Origin: Labilithrix sp.
GTDB taxonomy: Bacteria; Myxococcota_A; Polyangia; Polyangiales; Polyangiaceae
DNA length: 33,489 nucleotides
Reading direction: 5' to 3'
Assembly: GCA_028287065.1 (NCBI GenBank)
Contig: JAQBQJ010000072.1
Location: 1-33,489 of the forward strand
The notes beneath the pieces were generated by a model. It worked only from the letters and a program-made list of their open reading frames with translations, ran no database searches and had not been told where the DNA came from. The position numbers were made by a program, and so were the translations under genes. This document shows, piece after piece, positions 26,094 to 33,489 of this stretch (positions are counted from its first letter, which is position 1; each line of letters begins with the position of its first letter).

Positions 26094-27071
26094 ATGCTGC
26101 GTGTTGGGCTCGTCGGGACCGGGGACGCCGGGAAACATCACGCGCGCGCGCTCACGACCGTCGCAGGGGAAGGTCGCCTCACCTGGAGCGCGGTCTGCGC
26201 GCGTGATGCGAAACGGCTCGCGCGCTTCCGCGAAGAGCTCGCGGTCCCGGAGAGCGTCGCCACGTTCGGAACCCTCGAGGCGCTCATCGACGCACGCGCC
26301 TGCGACGCAGTGATCCTCGCGACGCCCGACGGCGTTCATCCCGAGCAGGTCGAGCGTGCTGCGCGCGCAGGCCTCCACGTCCTCGTCGAGAAGCCGCTTG
26401 CGCTGACCCGCTCCGGAGGAGAGAGAGCGGTCGCCGCCGCGCGCGTGTCCGATGTCCATCTCGCGGTCGGCTATCACCTCCGCCATCACGCCGCGCATCG
26501 GACGCTCCTCGCGCGAACGAACGAGCTCGTGGGGAACGTACGGACGATCTTCGTCCGATGGGCGTGGCCCGATCCCGCGACCGACGGCTGGCGCGCGAAG
26601 GGAGACGGCGCGCGCTTCTGGAGCCTCGCGGCGCTCGGGACGCACGCCATCGACCTCGCGATGTGGCTCGCGCGCGAGGACCACGCCTCGGACGTCGCGG
26701 CGCTTCTCGACCCGCCGAGCGGCATCGATCGCGGAGCCGAGGTGACGATGCGCCTCGGGAGCATCCTCGCGCACGTCTCGGTGTCGGTCGCGCATCGCGC
26801 CGTCTCGCGCGTGATCGTCAGCGGCGATGCCGGCGAGCTCGAGGCGACAGGAACGCTCGGCGCGCGCGGCGACGGTGAGCTCTGGCACCGCGCGCCACGA
26901 CAGGCTCCCGTCGCCATCGCCTTCGAAGCGGAGAATCCGTACGCTGCTCAGGTCCGCGACTTCCTCGGGCGCGCACGCGCTCCGGGGACCTTCTCGGACG
27001 ACGCGTCGCTGCTGTCGAACCTCGACGTCCTCGACCGGATCACCACTCTCACCACGCAAGGAGCCTCATGA
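26094..27071 (+). CDS. Gfo/Idh/MocA-family oxidoreductase
   Basis: MLRVGLVGTGDAGKHHARAL Rossmann start; ILATPDGVHPEQVERAARAGLHVLVEKPLAL (EKP motif). Confidence 0.92.
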   Translation: MLRVGLVGTGDAGKHHARALTTVAGEGRLTWSAVCARDAKRLARFREELAVPESVATFGTLEALIDARACDAVILATPDGVHPEQVERAARAGLHVLVEKPLALTRSGGERAVAAARVSDVHLAVGYHLRHHAAHRTLLARTNELVGNVRTIFVRWAWPDPATDGWRAKGDGARFWSLAALGTHAIDLAMWLAREDHASDVAALLDPPSGIDRGAEVTMRLGSILAHVSVSVAHRAVSRVIVSGDAGELEATGTLGARGDGELWHRAPRQAPVAIAFEAENPYAAQVRDFLGRARAPGTFSDDASLLSNLDVLDRITTLTTQGAS

Positions 27072-27622
27072 GCCTCACGCGCGACACCTTCTGCTCCTTC
27101 TGCGGCACGGCCTACGAGACGCCGCTGAAGTACCCGCGCACGTGCACGGGCTGCAAGACGCAGGTCTGGGCAAACCCGATCCCGGTGTCCGTGGTGCTCG
27201 TCCCCGTCATCGGCGACGGCCGCACGGGGCTGCTCGTCGTCCGCCGCGCGATCGAGCCGCGCAAGGACAAGCTCGCGCTCGTGGGCGGGTTCCTCGAGGA
27301 GCACGAGACCTGGGCCGAGGGCGGCGCGCGAGAGATCCGCGAGGAGACCGGCGTGGTCGTCGATCCCACGAAGCTCACGGCGTTCTGGTTCACGTCCACG
27401 GCGCCGCGCCCGAACCGCGTGCTCCTCTTCTCCGTCGCCGAGCCCCTCGACGCGTCGAAGCTCGGCCCCTACGTGAAGAACACGGAGACGTCGGAGCGCG
27501 GCCTGGTGTTCGGACCGGACGGGCTCGACGACGTGTTCGCGTTCCCGCTCCACGCCGAAGCGGCACGGCGCTTCTTCGCGGAGCGGGGCCTCACGGGAGA
27601 GCACGCGTATGTCCAAGCCTGA
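27068..27622 (+). CDS. Nudix hydrolase with N-terminal zinc-ribbon
   Basis: Nudix box GGFLEEHETWAEGGAREIREETGV; CSFCG...CTGC zinc ribbon; 4-bp overlap with previous gene. Confidence 0.93.
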   Translation: MSLTRDTFCSFCGTAYETPLKYPRTCTGCKTQVWANPIPVSVVLVPVIGDGRTGLLVVRRAIEPRKDKLALVGGFLEEHETWAEGGAREIREETGVVVDPTKLTAFWFTSTAPRPNRVLLFSVAEPLDASKLGPYVKNTETSERGLVFGPDGLDDVFAFPLHAEAARRFFAERGLTGEHAYVQA

Positions 27623-28610
27623 GCGCGCCGCGCAAACCGGGGTCGCACGCGTCGATACGTTCGCGTATCGCGGCAAGACGTATCAGGTCCCCATCTTCGA
27701 TATCGAAGATCCCGTCGTGCTCACGGCGCGGAAGACCGATATCGAGCTACCGGATCCTGCGGATTCGCCCGTCCTGCGATGTGTGAATTCGACGTGGGAC
27801 CTCGCGCAGTTCGAAGTGCCGCGGAGGCCGATTTCCCTGGGCGATCTGACGACCGAGGAGCTCGCGGTCTTCACGCGACCGAACGCGGTTCGCGTCCTCG
27901 ACATGCCCATCAAGATGCCCGATTCCGCGGAATACCGATTACCGCGCGCGCTCCGACAATTCGCAGGAGCGCTCCAGCGGATCATCGATGTCGAGCACCG
28001 GGTGAATCCCCGCCACGCCGACTACCACGCATATCTCACGATCGATCAGCGGTGGGTCGAGCCGGGGACGCTTCATCGCGAAGCGCCGTGCCACGTCGAC
28101 GGCTTCCAGGGCGCGCGGTGGAATCCGAAGTGCCTGACGAACCACACGTACACGGTCTCCGACGTGCTGCCGACCGCCTACTACGTCCAGCCCTTCGACT
28201 TCACGGGTCTCGACGAGCGGCTCCACGATTACTTCTGGGAGATGAACGCGCAGGTCGCCGACACGAACGAGGCGCACCGCTGGCAGCCGCGGCCCGCGGA
28301 GCTCACGTTGATGGACTGCTACTGCGTCCATCGCGGCGTCGAGAACGACGGCACCGAGCGCGTGTTCCGGACATGGCTGCGCTTGTCGTTCGAGGAGCGG
28401 CGCCGCGTGTTCGATCGCCTCGGCAACGCGCACAACCCGCTCTTCGACTATGAGTGGGCCATGGTCGATCGCGACATCGAGCAACTCGGGCTCCGCGCGT
28501 TCCGGGACACGGGCGACGCGTCGCTCCGCGTGTTCCCGTGGCAGGACCTCGAGGGCAAGGCGCTGCCCGAAGGCGCGCCGAAGACGAAGCCGCGCCTCCG
28601 CCACGCCTGA
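27609..28610 (+). CDS. Putative Fe(II)/2-oxoglutarate-type oxygenase-like protein
   Basis: HxD (CHVDGFQGARW) and distal H...R (YCVHRGVENDGTERVFRTWLRLSF) consistent with a facial triad plus 2OG Arg; 14-bp overlap with Nudix gene. Confidence 0.55.
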   Translation: MSKPERAAQTGVARVDTFAYRGKTYQVPIFDIEDPVVLTARKTDIELPDPADSPVLRCVNSTWDLAQFEVPRRPISLGDLTTEELAVFTRPNAVRVLDMPIKMPDSAEYRLPRALRQFAGALQRIIDVEHRVNPRHADYHAYLTIDQRWVEPGTLHREAPCHVDGFQGARWNPKCLTNHTYTVSDVLPTAYYVQPFDFTGLDERLHDYFWEMNAQVADTNEAHRWQPRPAELTLMDCYCVHRGVENDGTERVFRTWLRLSFEERRRVFDRLGNAHNPLFDYEWAMVDRDIEQLGLRAFRDTGDASLRVFPWQDLEGKALPEGAPKTKPRLRHA

Positions 28611-29776
28611 TGCACAAAGCGCTGTCGCTCGATCTCCTCGACAACCGCTACCCGTCGCTCCACGGGCTGCGCGTGATCGCGATCGTGAGCGTGGTCCAGT
28701 TCCACGTGACCTGGATCTTCGCCGGCGAGAACGGCATCCGCCTCGATCGCGACTTCACGGCGTCGTCGCTCACCGTGTTCTTCGGCATGGACCTGTTCTT
28801 CATGCTGAGCGGGTTCTTGATCGGGTCGATCCTGCTTCGCTCGCTCGAGAAGAACGGCACGCAGAACCTGCAGCGCTTCTACATCCGGCGCGTATCGCGC
28901 ACGTTCCCGTCCTATTACGTGGTGCTCACGTTCCTCGCGCTCACGACGCCGCTCACGGCCTCGCAGCTGCGGCATCTGCCGTGGGAGTACCTGTACGGCA
29001 CGAACTTCCTGTCGCTGCTGCGCACGGACGTGATCATGTTCTGGGGCTGGTCGCTCGCGCTCGAGGAGCAGTTCTATCTGACGGTCCCCATCCTCTTCTT
29101 CGTGCTGCATCGGCTGAAGACCGATCGCGCGCGATTGATCCTGCTGACGGCGGTGTGGCTCCTCGCGCTCGTGATCCGCCTCGTCGTCTATTACAAGCGC
29201 GCGCCCTGGACCGACCTCGCGCTCTACGAGGCGCTCTACTTCCGGCCGCACACGCGCTTCGACACGCTCGTCGCCGGCATCATCCTCGCGTTCGTGCACA
29301 ACCGCTGGGGCGACCGCGTCACGAAGTGGCTCGTGCAGCCGTTCCATCGCGCGCTCCTCGGGCTGATGTCGCTCGCGTGCCTTTGGCTGCTCGTGCAGCC
29401 GTGGATGTTCGGCAAGGAGCACGTGCAGATGGTGCACGTGTTCGCGTGGGGCACGGTCACGAGCATCATGTACTTCGGATGGCTGCTGCTGCTGATCCAC
29501 GGAGACACGCAGGGCTGGATCCATCGCGCGCTCTCGGCGTCGATCTTCCGGAGCATCGCGACGCTCGGGTACGGCGTGTACCTCGTGCACATCCCGCTGT
29601 GCGACTACCTGATCGTCCCGGCGGCGCAGGCGATGGAAGCGCGGCATGTCCCGATGGTGATCGTGTGGCCGGTGGCGCTCGTCGCGCTGCTCGTCTCGTC
29701 GCTGGCGCTCGCGTACGTGATGCACGTCGTGATCGAGAAGCCGTCGCTGCGGGTGAGGGAGCGACTGGCCGCCTGA
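28610..29776 (+). CDS. Acyltransferase-3 family membrane protein
   Basis: TGATG overlap start at 28610; LHGLRVIAIVSVVQFHV, LFFMLSGFLIGSILLRSLEKNG, RFYIRRVSRTFPSYYVVL. Confidence 0.9.
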   Translation: MHKALSLDLLDNRYPSLHGLRVIAIVSVVQFHVTWIFAGENGIRLDRDFTASSLTVFFGMDLFFMLSGFLIGSILLRSLEKNGTQNLQRFYIRRVSRTFPSYYVVLTFLALTTPLTASQLRHLPWEYLYGTNFLSLLRTDVIMFWGWSLALEEQFYLTVPILFFVLHRLKTDRARLILLTAVWLLALVIRLVVYYKRAPWTDLALYEALYFRPHTRFDTLVAGIILAFVHNRWGDRVTKWLVQPFHRALLGLMSLACLWLLVQPWMFGKEHVQMVHVFAWGTVTSIMYFGWLLLLIHGDTQGWIHRALSASIFRSIATLGYGVYLVHIPLCDYLIVPAAQAMEARHVPMVIVWPVALVALLVSSLALAYVMHVVIEKPSLRVRERLAA

Positions 29777-29846
29777 GCTAGCGCGAGCACCAAACAGCGC
29801 GTTTTCAGCCCTTAACGCCCGCGCCCTTACGGCCGTTTCTTCTCTC

Positions 29847-30308
29847 GTGAGAAACAATCCCCAAGCCCGCTTCGGCCTCCCCGACATCTCCGCTCGCTCG
29901 AGGGCGGACTCGATCCCGATACCGGTCGGAGACCGCCGCAGGCATCCTCGGTACGCGCTGAGCCTCGCCATCACGCTCCAGGGCGACAACAACTTCTACG
30001 CCGGGCTGTCCGAGGACATCTCGGAGGGTGGCGTGTTCATCGCGACGCATCACCTGCTCGCGATCGGGACGCCCGTCGTCCTCTCGTTCACGCTGCCCTT
30101 TTCGGAGGAGCCGCTCTCGGTGCTCGGGACGGTCGCGTGGGTGCGCGGTCCGACCGCGACCGCGAAGACGCACAACGTCTTCGGCGGCTCGGTGATGCCG
30201 GGCGTGATCCCGGGGATCGGCATCCGCTTCGACCACATCGATCCCGAAGCGCTCGGCGCGATCAGGGACTTCATGCGCCATCGCCGGCCGGTGTTCTTCG
30301 ACGCGTGA
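29847..30308 (+). CDS. PilZ-domain protein (c-di-GMP effector candidate)
   Basis: GTG start; RRRHPRYALSLAITLQ ... GLSEDISEGGVFIAT (RxxxR and DxSxxG) and GIGIRFDHID. Confidence 0.88.
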   Translation: MRNNPQARFGLPDISARSRADSIPIPVGDRRRHPRYALSLAITLQGDNNFYAGLSEDISEGGVFIATHHLLAIGTPVVLSFTLPFSEEPLSVLGTVAWVRGPTATAKTHNVFGGSVMPGVIPGIGIRFDHIDPEALGAIRDFMRHRRPVFFDA

Positions 30309-32132
30309 TCAGGGATCGAACGGCTCGCCGAAGCCCTCGTGCGGGAGCTCGACCTCTTTCGTCTCGTCGAACATGTCGCTGATCCACACGAGCCTGCCCG
30401 GATCGGTGTCGAACACGAAGCGCGCGGATCTGGGCCCCGCCTCGCCGACCTCGAGGATCGTCACGCGGAGCCCGCGCACGGCGAGCTGATCTCCGGCGCG
30501 GAGCTGCGCGGCTTCGCTGCGATACAGGTTCCGCTCGCCGATCGGATAGAGCGTCCTCCCCTCGGTCGCGACGAGATCGACGGTGAGCGCATCGCGGCGG
30601 AGGGCGAGCACGTGCCCCGCCTGCGCGAGCACGCACCAGCGCCGCGGAGGTCGACCGCGCGCGTCGAGCGCGAACGGCGCGAAGAACACGCCGGCCATGC
30701 CACGCATGATTCCGATCTCGGCCTTCGTCGTGGGCACGCCCACGCGCTGTCGGAGCCATGCGACGCGCGTCGCGAAGTCCGACGCATCGAGGCGATGCTT
30801 GCGCGCCTCTAGCCACGCCGTTCCCGGTCCGTGCACCAGATGCGTGAAGCCGAGCCCGAGCGCGGCGAGTGACGCGAGGCTCGCGGCGCGACCACGCGAT
30901 ACTGTCGCTTCGCCTTTCCCTGGAAACCACGCGCGCTCGATCACGATGGCGACGACGACCGCGACACCGACCATGCTCACACCGAGCAGACGACGCGCGG
31001 GCACCACGGCGAGCGTGGGCACGAGCGCGAGCGCCGAGCCCACGAGCAGCCACACCGCGGCGTTCCGCGAAGGTGCCGGCAGCGCCGCGAGCGCACGACG
31101 CACCGGTACGACCAGGCCGGCTGCGACCGCGACGACGATCGCCGCGAGCAGCCATCGCGCGAGGCCGAGCCGCCAGGCCTCCGCGTCGAGCGTGAGCCAC
31201 CCGGTGGCGAGCAGCGCCACGGCATGCCACGGCGCGCCGGCGAGGAACTCGCCCGGGTCGCGGATCGGATCCGAGTAGAAGCCGGAGCCCGCGGTGCCGT
31301 ATCCGAGCACGCCGCGCACCGCGAGATACGCAAGCGCGGGTACGAGGAACGGCGCCCATCCGCCGATGCGACGCGGCACGCTCTCGCGACGAACGACATC
31401 CATCGCGAGCACGTAGCCGCCGAAGCACAGCGCGTATTCGCCGCCGCCGAGCAGCGCGAGCGCGAAGAACGCGCCCGCGAGCGCGCCGTCACGCAGGCTT
31501 CGTCCGTCGCGCCAGCGCGCTTGCGCGGCGAGGGCGAGCGCGCCGAACACGAGACACACGAGCGTCTCCCGGTTCGCGACCCACGCGATCGGGAGCGCAT
31601 GACAAGGCGCAAGCGCGAAGATCGCCGTCGCCATGAGCGCGATGCGTGCGGAGAAGATCTTCCGATACAGCGAGCGCACCGCGAGCACCGCTGCAACCCA
31701 CCACACGAGCGAGTGCAGGTGCATCGGCAGCGGCGCGTGAGAGAACACGCGATGGTCGACCCACAGGAGCGCGCTCGAGAGCGGACGGAAGAAGCGAATC
31801 GTCAGCTTCGGATGCGACCACCACGGCAGGAGACCGCGATCGGTCAGTGCGGTGCGATCGGCGTCGTCGACGAAGTCGTAGAGATTGAATGCGTTCCGCG
31901 GCGCGGGGAACGTCCCCTCGACCATCGCGCCTTGCAGGTGATCGTCGAGGAAGAGCGGTGTGAGCACCGCGGGTGAGAAGAGAAGTGCGCCGACTGCGAG
32001 CAGGATGGTCAACTCGAGCAGCGGTCTGCGCGATTTCTTTCGCGTCTCCGTACGCGGCGTGGAGCCAATGTAGGATGCATCTTTCGCCTTTATTTCAGGC
32101 GTTGACGCGTCGCGCGATTCTCGGTCGCTCAT
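30309..32132 (-). CDS. Polytopic membrane protein, GT-C glycosyltransferase-like
   Basis: Start MSDRESRDAS at 32132; LTPLFLDDHLQGA acidic loop motif, many TM segments, soluble C-terminal domain. Confidence 0.6.
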   Translation of the reverse strand: MSDRESRDASTPEIKAKDASYIGSTPRTETRKKSRRPLLELTILLAVGALLFSPAVLTPLFLDDHLQGAMVEGTFPAPRNAFNLYDFVDDADRTALTDRGLLPWWSHPKLTIRFFRPLSSALLWVDHRVFSHAPLPMHLHSLVWWVAAVLAVRSLYRKIFSARIALMATAIFALAPCHALPIAWVANRETLVCLVFGALALAAQARWRDGRSLRDGALAGAFFALALLGGGEYALCFGGYVLAMDVVRRESVPRRIGGWAPFLVPALAYLAVRGVLGYGTAGSGFYSDPIRDPGEFLAGAPWHAVALLATGWLTLDAEAWRLGLARWLLAAIVVAVAAGLVVPVRRALAALPAPSRNAAVWLLVGSALALVPTLAVVPARRLLGVSMVGVAVVVAIVIERAWFPGKGEATVSRGRAASLASLAALGLGFTHLVHGPGTAWLEARKHRLDASDFATRVAWLRQRVGVPTTKAEIGIMRGMAGVFFAPFALDARGRPPRRWCVLAQAGHVLALRRDALTVDLVATEGRTLYPIGERNLYRSEAAQLRAGDQLAVRGLRVTILEVGEAGPRSARFVFDTDPGRLVWISDMFDETKEVELPHEGFGEPFDP

Positions 32133-32196
32133 GCGGAAAGACTCTGTAAGCCGATCGGGACTAAATTTTCGAAAGCCATGACATAGAGTCCCCGCC

Positions 32197-32556
32197 GTGA
32201 AGTACGCAACCTTGTCAAAGTCCGCGTTCGTCGTCACCGCCCTTCTCGGAGCGCTCGCCGCCTGCGCCAACAGCGCCGACGTTCCGCCCGAAGAGACAGC
32301 AGCCGAGCCGACGGAGCCGACGCCCGAGACCAAGCTCCCTGCGTCCACGCCCAGCACCGCACCGACCTCGGCGCCGGAGAAGAAGTGCGCGCCGTCCTGC
32401 GCCACGGATTCGGACTGCACCAACAGCTGCCCTGCTCTCGCAGGCGGTGTGCAGTGCTGCGACACCAAGACGAAGACGTGCTGGGGCTCGAAGACGTCGT
32501 CCTGCCCGAAGCCGGTCGACACCGCCGACGCAGGCGATCCGCCGCCCGCGTACTGA
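32197..32556 (+). CDS. Small Cys-rich lipoprotein
   Basis: GTG start; ALLGALAACANSAD lipobox; CAPSCATDSDCTNSCPALAGGVQCCDTKTKTCWGSKTSSCP. Confidence 0.65.
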   Translation: MKYATLSKSAFVVTALLGALAACANSADVPPEETAAEPTEPTPETKLPASTPSTAPTSAPEKKCAPSCATDSDCTNSCPALAGGVQCCDTKTKTCWGSKTSSCPKPVDTADAGDPPPAY

Positions 32557-32614
32557 CGGTTCCCGTATGCTCCCTGTTCGATCGCCGTCGTGGGCGGCAA
32601 CAGGGAGGCAGTGA

Positions 32615-33489
32615 ATGACGGAGAAGTACCGGCTCGTCACGCGCAGTGATTTCGACGGTCTCGTCTGCGCCGTGCTCCTGAAGGAGCTCGGAATGCTGGA
32701 CGAGATCAAGTTCGTCCATCCGAAGGACATGCAGGACGGGAAGATCGAGGTCACGAGCCGCGACATCACGACCAATGTCCCGTACGTCCCGGGCGTGCAC
32801 CTGGCCTTCGACCATCACGCGAGCGAGGCGACGCGCGTGAAGGACAAGCCGGCGAACCACATCATCGATCCGCATGCGATGAGCGCGGCACGCGTGGTGT
32901 ACGACCACTTCGGCGGCGCTGCGAAGTTCCCGCGCATCAAGGAAGACATGATGACCGCGGTCGACAAGGCCGACGCGGCGCGCTTCTCCAGAGAAGAGAT
33001 CCTCGATCCCAAGGGCTGGGTCCTCCTCAACTACCTCATGGACCCGCGCACCGGCCTGGGTCGCTTCCGCGAGTTTCGCATCTCGAACTACCAGCTCATG
33101 ATGGAGCTGATCGACGCCTGCCTCACGATGAGCGTCGACGAGATCCTGAAGCTCCCCGACGTGAAGGAGCGGCTCGATCTCTACACGAAGCACCACGCCG
33201 AGGCGCAGGACCAGCTCCTGTGCTGCTCGAGGGTGCACGGGAACCTCGTCGTGCTCGATCTTCGCACGCAGGAGATCATCCACCCGACGAACCGCTTCAT
33301 GATCTATGCGCTCTTCCCCAAGTGCAACATCTCGATCCACGTGATGTGGGGACTGAAGAAACAGAACGTCGTGCTCGCGACGGGCAAATCGATCCTCGAC
33401 CGCAGCTCGAAGACGAACATCGGCGACCTGATGTTGAAGTACGGCGGCGGCGGCCACGAGGCCGCCGGCACCAGCCAGCCCGACACGGA
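32615..33489 (+). CDS. DHH/DHHA1-family phosphoesterase (exopolyphosphatase-like), 3'-truncated by window edge
   Basis: Open to the window end, so absent from the ORF track. MTEKYRLVTRSDFDGLVCAVLLKELG, HLAFDHHASE, GDLMLKYGGGGHEAAGTS. Confidence 0.88.
   Translation, partial: MTEKYRLVTRSDFDGLVCAVLLKELGMLDEIKFVHPKDMQDGKIEVTSRDITTNVPYVPGVHLAFDHHASEATRVKDKPANHIIDPHAMSAARVVYDHFGGAAKFPRIKEDMMTAVDKADAARFSREEILDPKGWVLLNYLMDPRTGLGRFREFRISNYQLMMELIDACLTMSVDEILKLPDVKERLDLYTKHHAEAQDQLLCCSRVHGNLVVLDLRTQEIIHPTNRFMIYALFPKCNISIHVMWGLKKQNVVLATGKSILDRSSKTNIGDLMLKYGGGGHEAAGTSQPDT

Noticed and set aside
32133-32600. 156-aa N-terminal extension of the GT-C-like ORF
   Set aside because: Runs antisense through the Cys-rich lipoprotein; MSDRES start at 32132 followed by a TM segment is more natural.

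Overview
This is a 33.5 kb high-GC bacterial window. The density of lipoproteins, CxxCH proteins, PilZ protein and one-component or ECF regulators suggests a myxobacterial-type (Polyangia-like) genome; that assignment is inference only. About 28 plausible genes were kept. Most long ORFs on the opposite strand are GC-driven shadows. Two modules stand out. (1) A translationally coupled operon (about 832-3808) encodes an ECF-like sigma factor, a membrane-anchored zinc-finger anti-sigma factor, and a secreted caspase-fold (C14-like) protease with a C-terminal outer-membrane-barrel-like region. This could be a trans-envelope proteolytic signalling module. (2) A bufferin-type RiPP/metallophore cluster (12480-14557) encodes a CKG-repeat precursor, a DUF692/MNIO maturase and a DUF2063/BufC-like partner. 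A perfect 13-bp hairpin lies between precursor and maturase, and palindromes lie upstream. Other points of interest are a 61-aa in-frame, internally deleted methyltransferase remnant behind an RND efflux operon, a poly-Asp/Glu tailed orphan protein, a CX3CH motif in a multi-CxxCH-type lipoprotein, and a four-gene overlapping operon (Gfo/Idh/MocA, Nudix, putative Fe(II)/2OG oxygenase, acyltransferase). No tRNA, rRNA, CRISPR array or intact mobile element was recognised. All family calls were made by eye without database searches.
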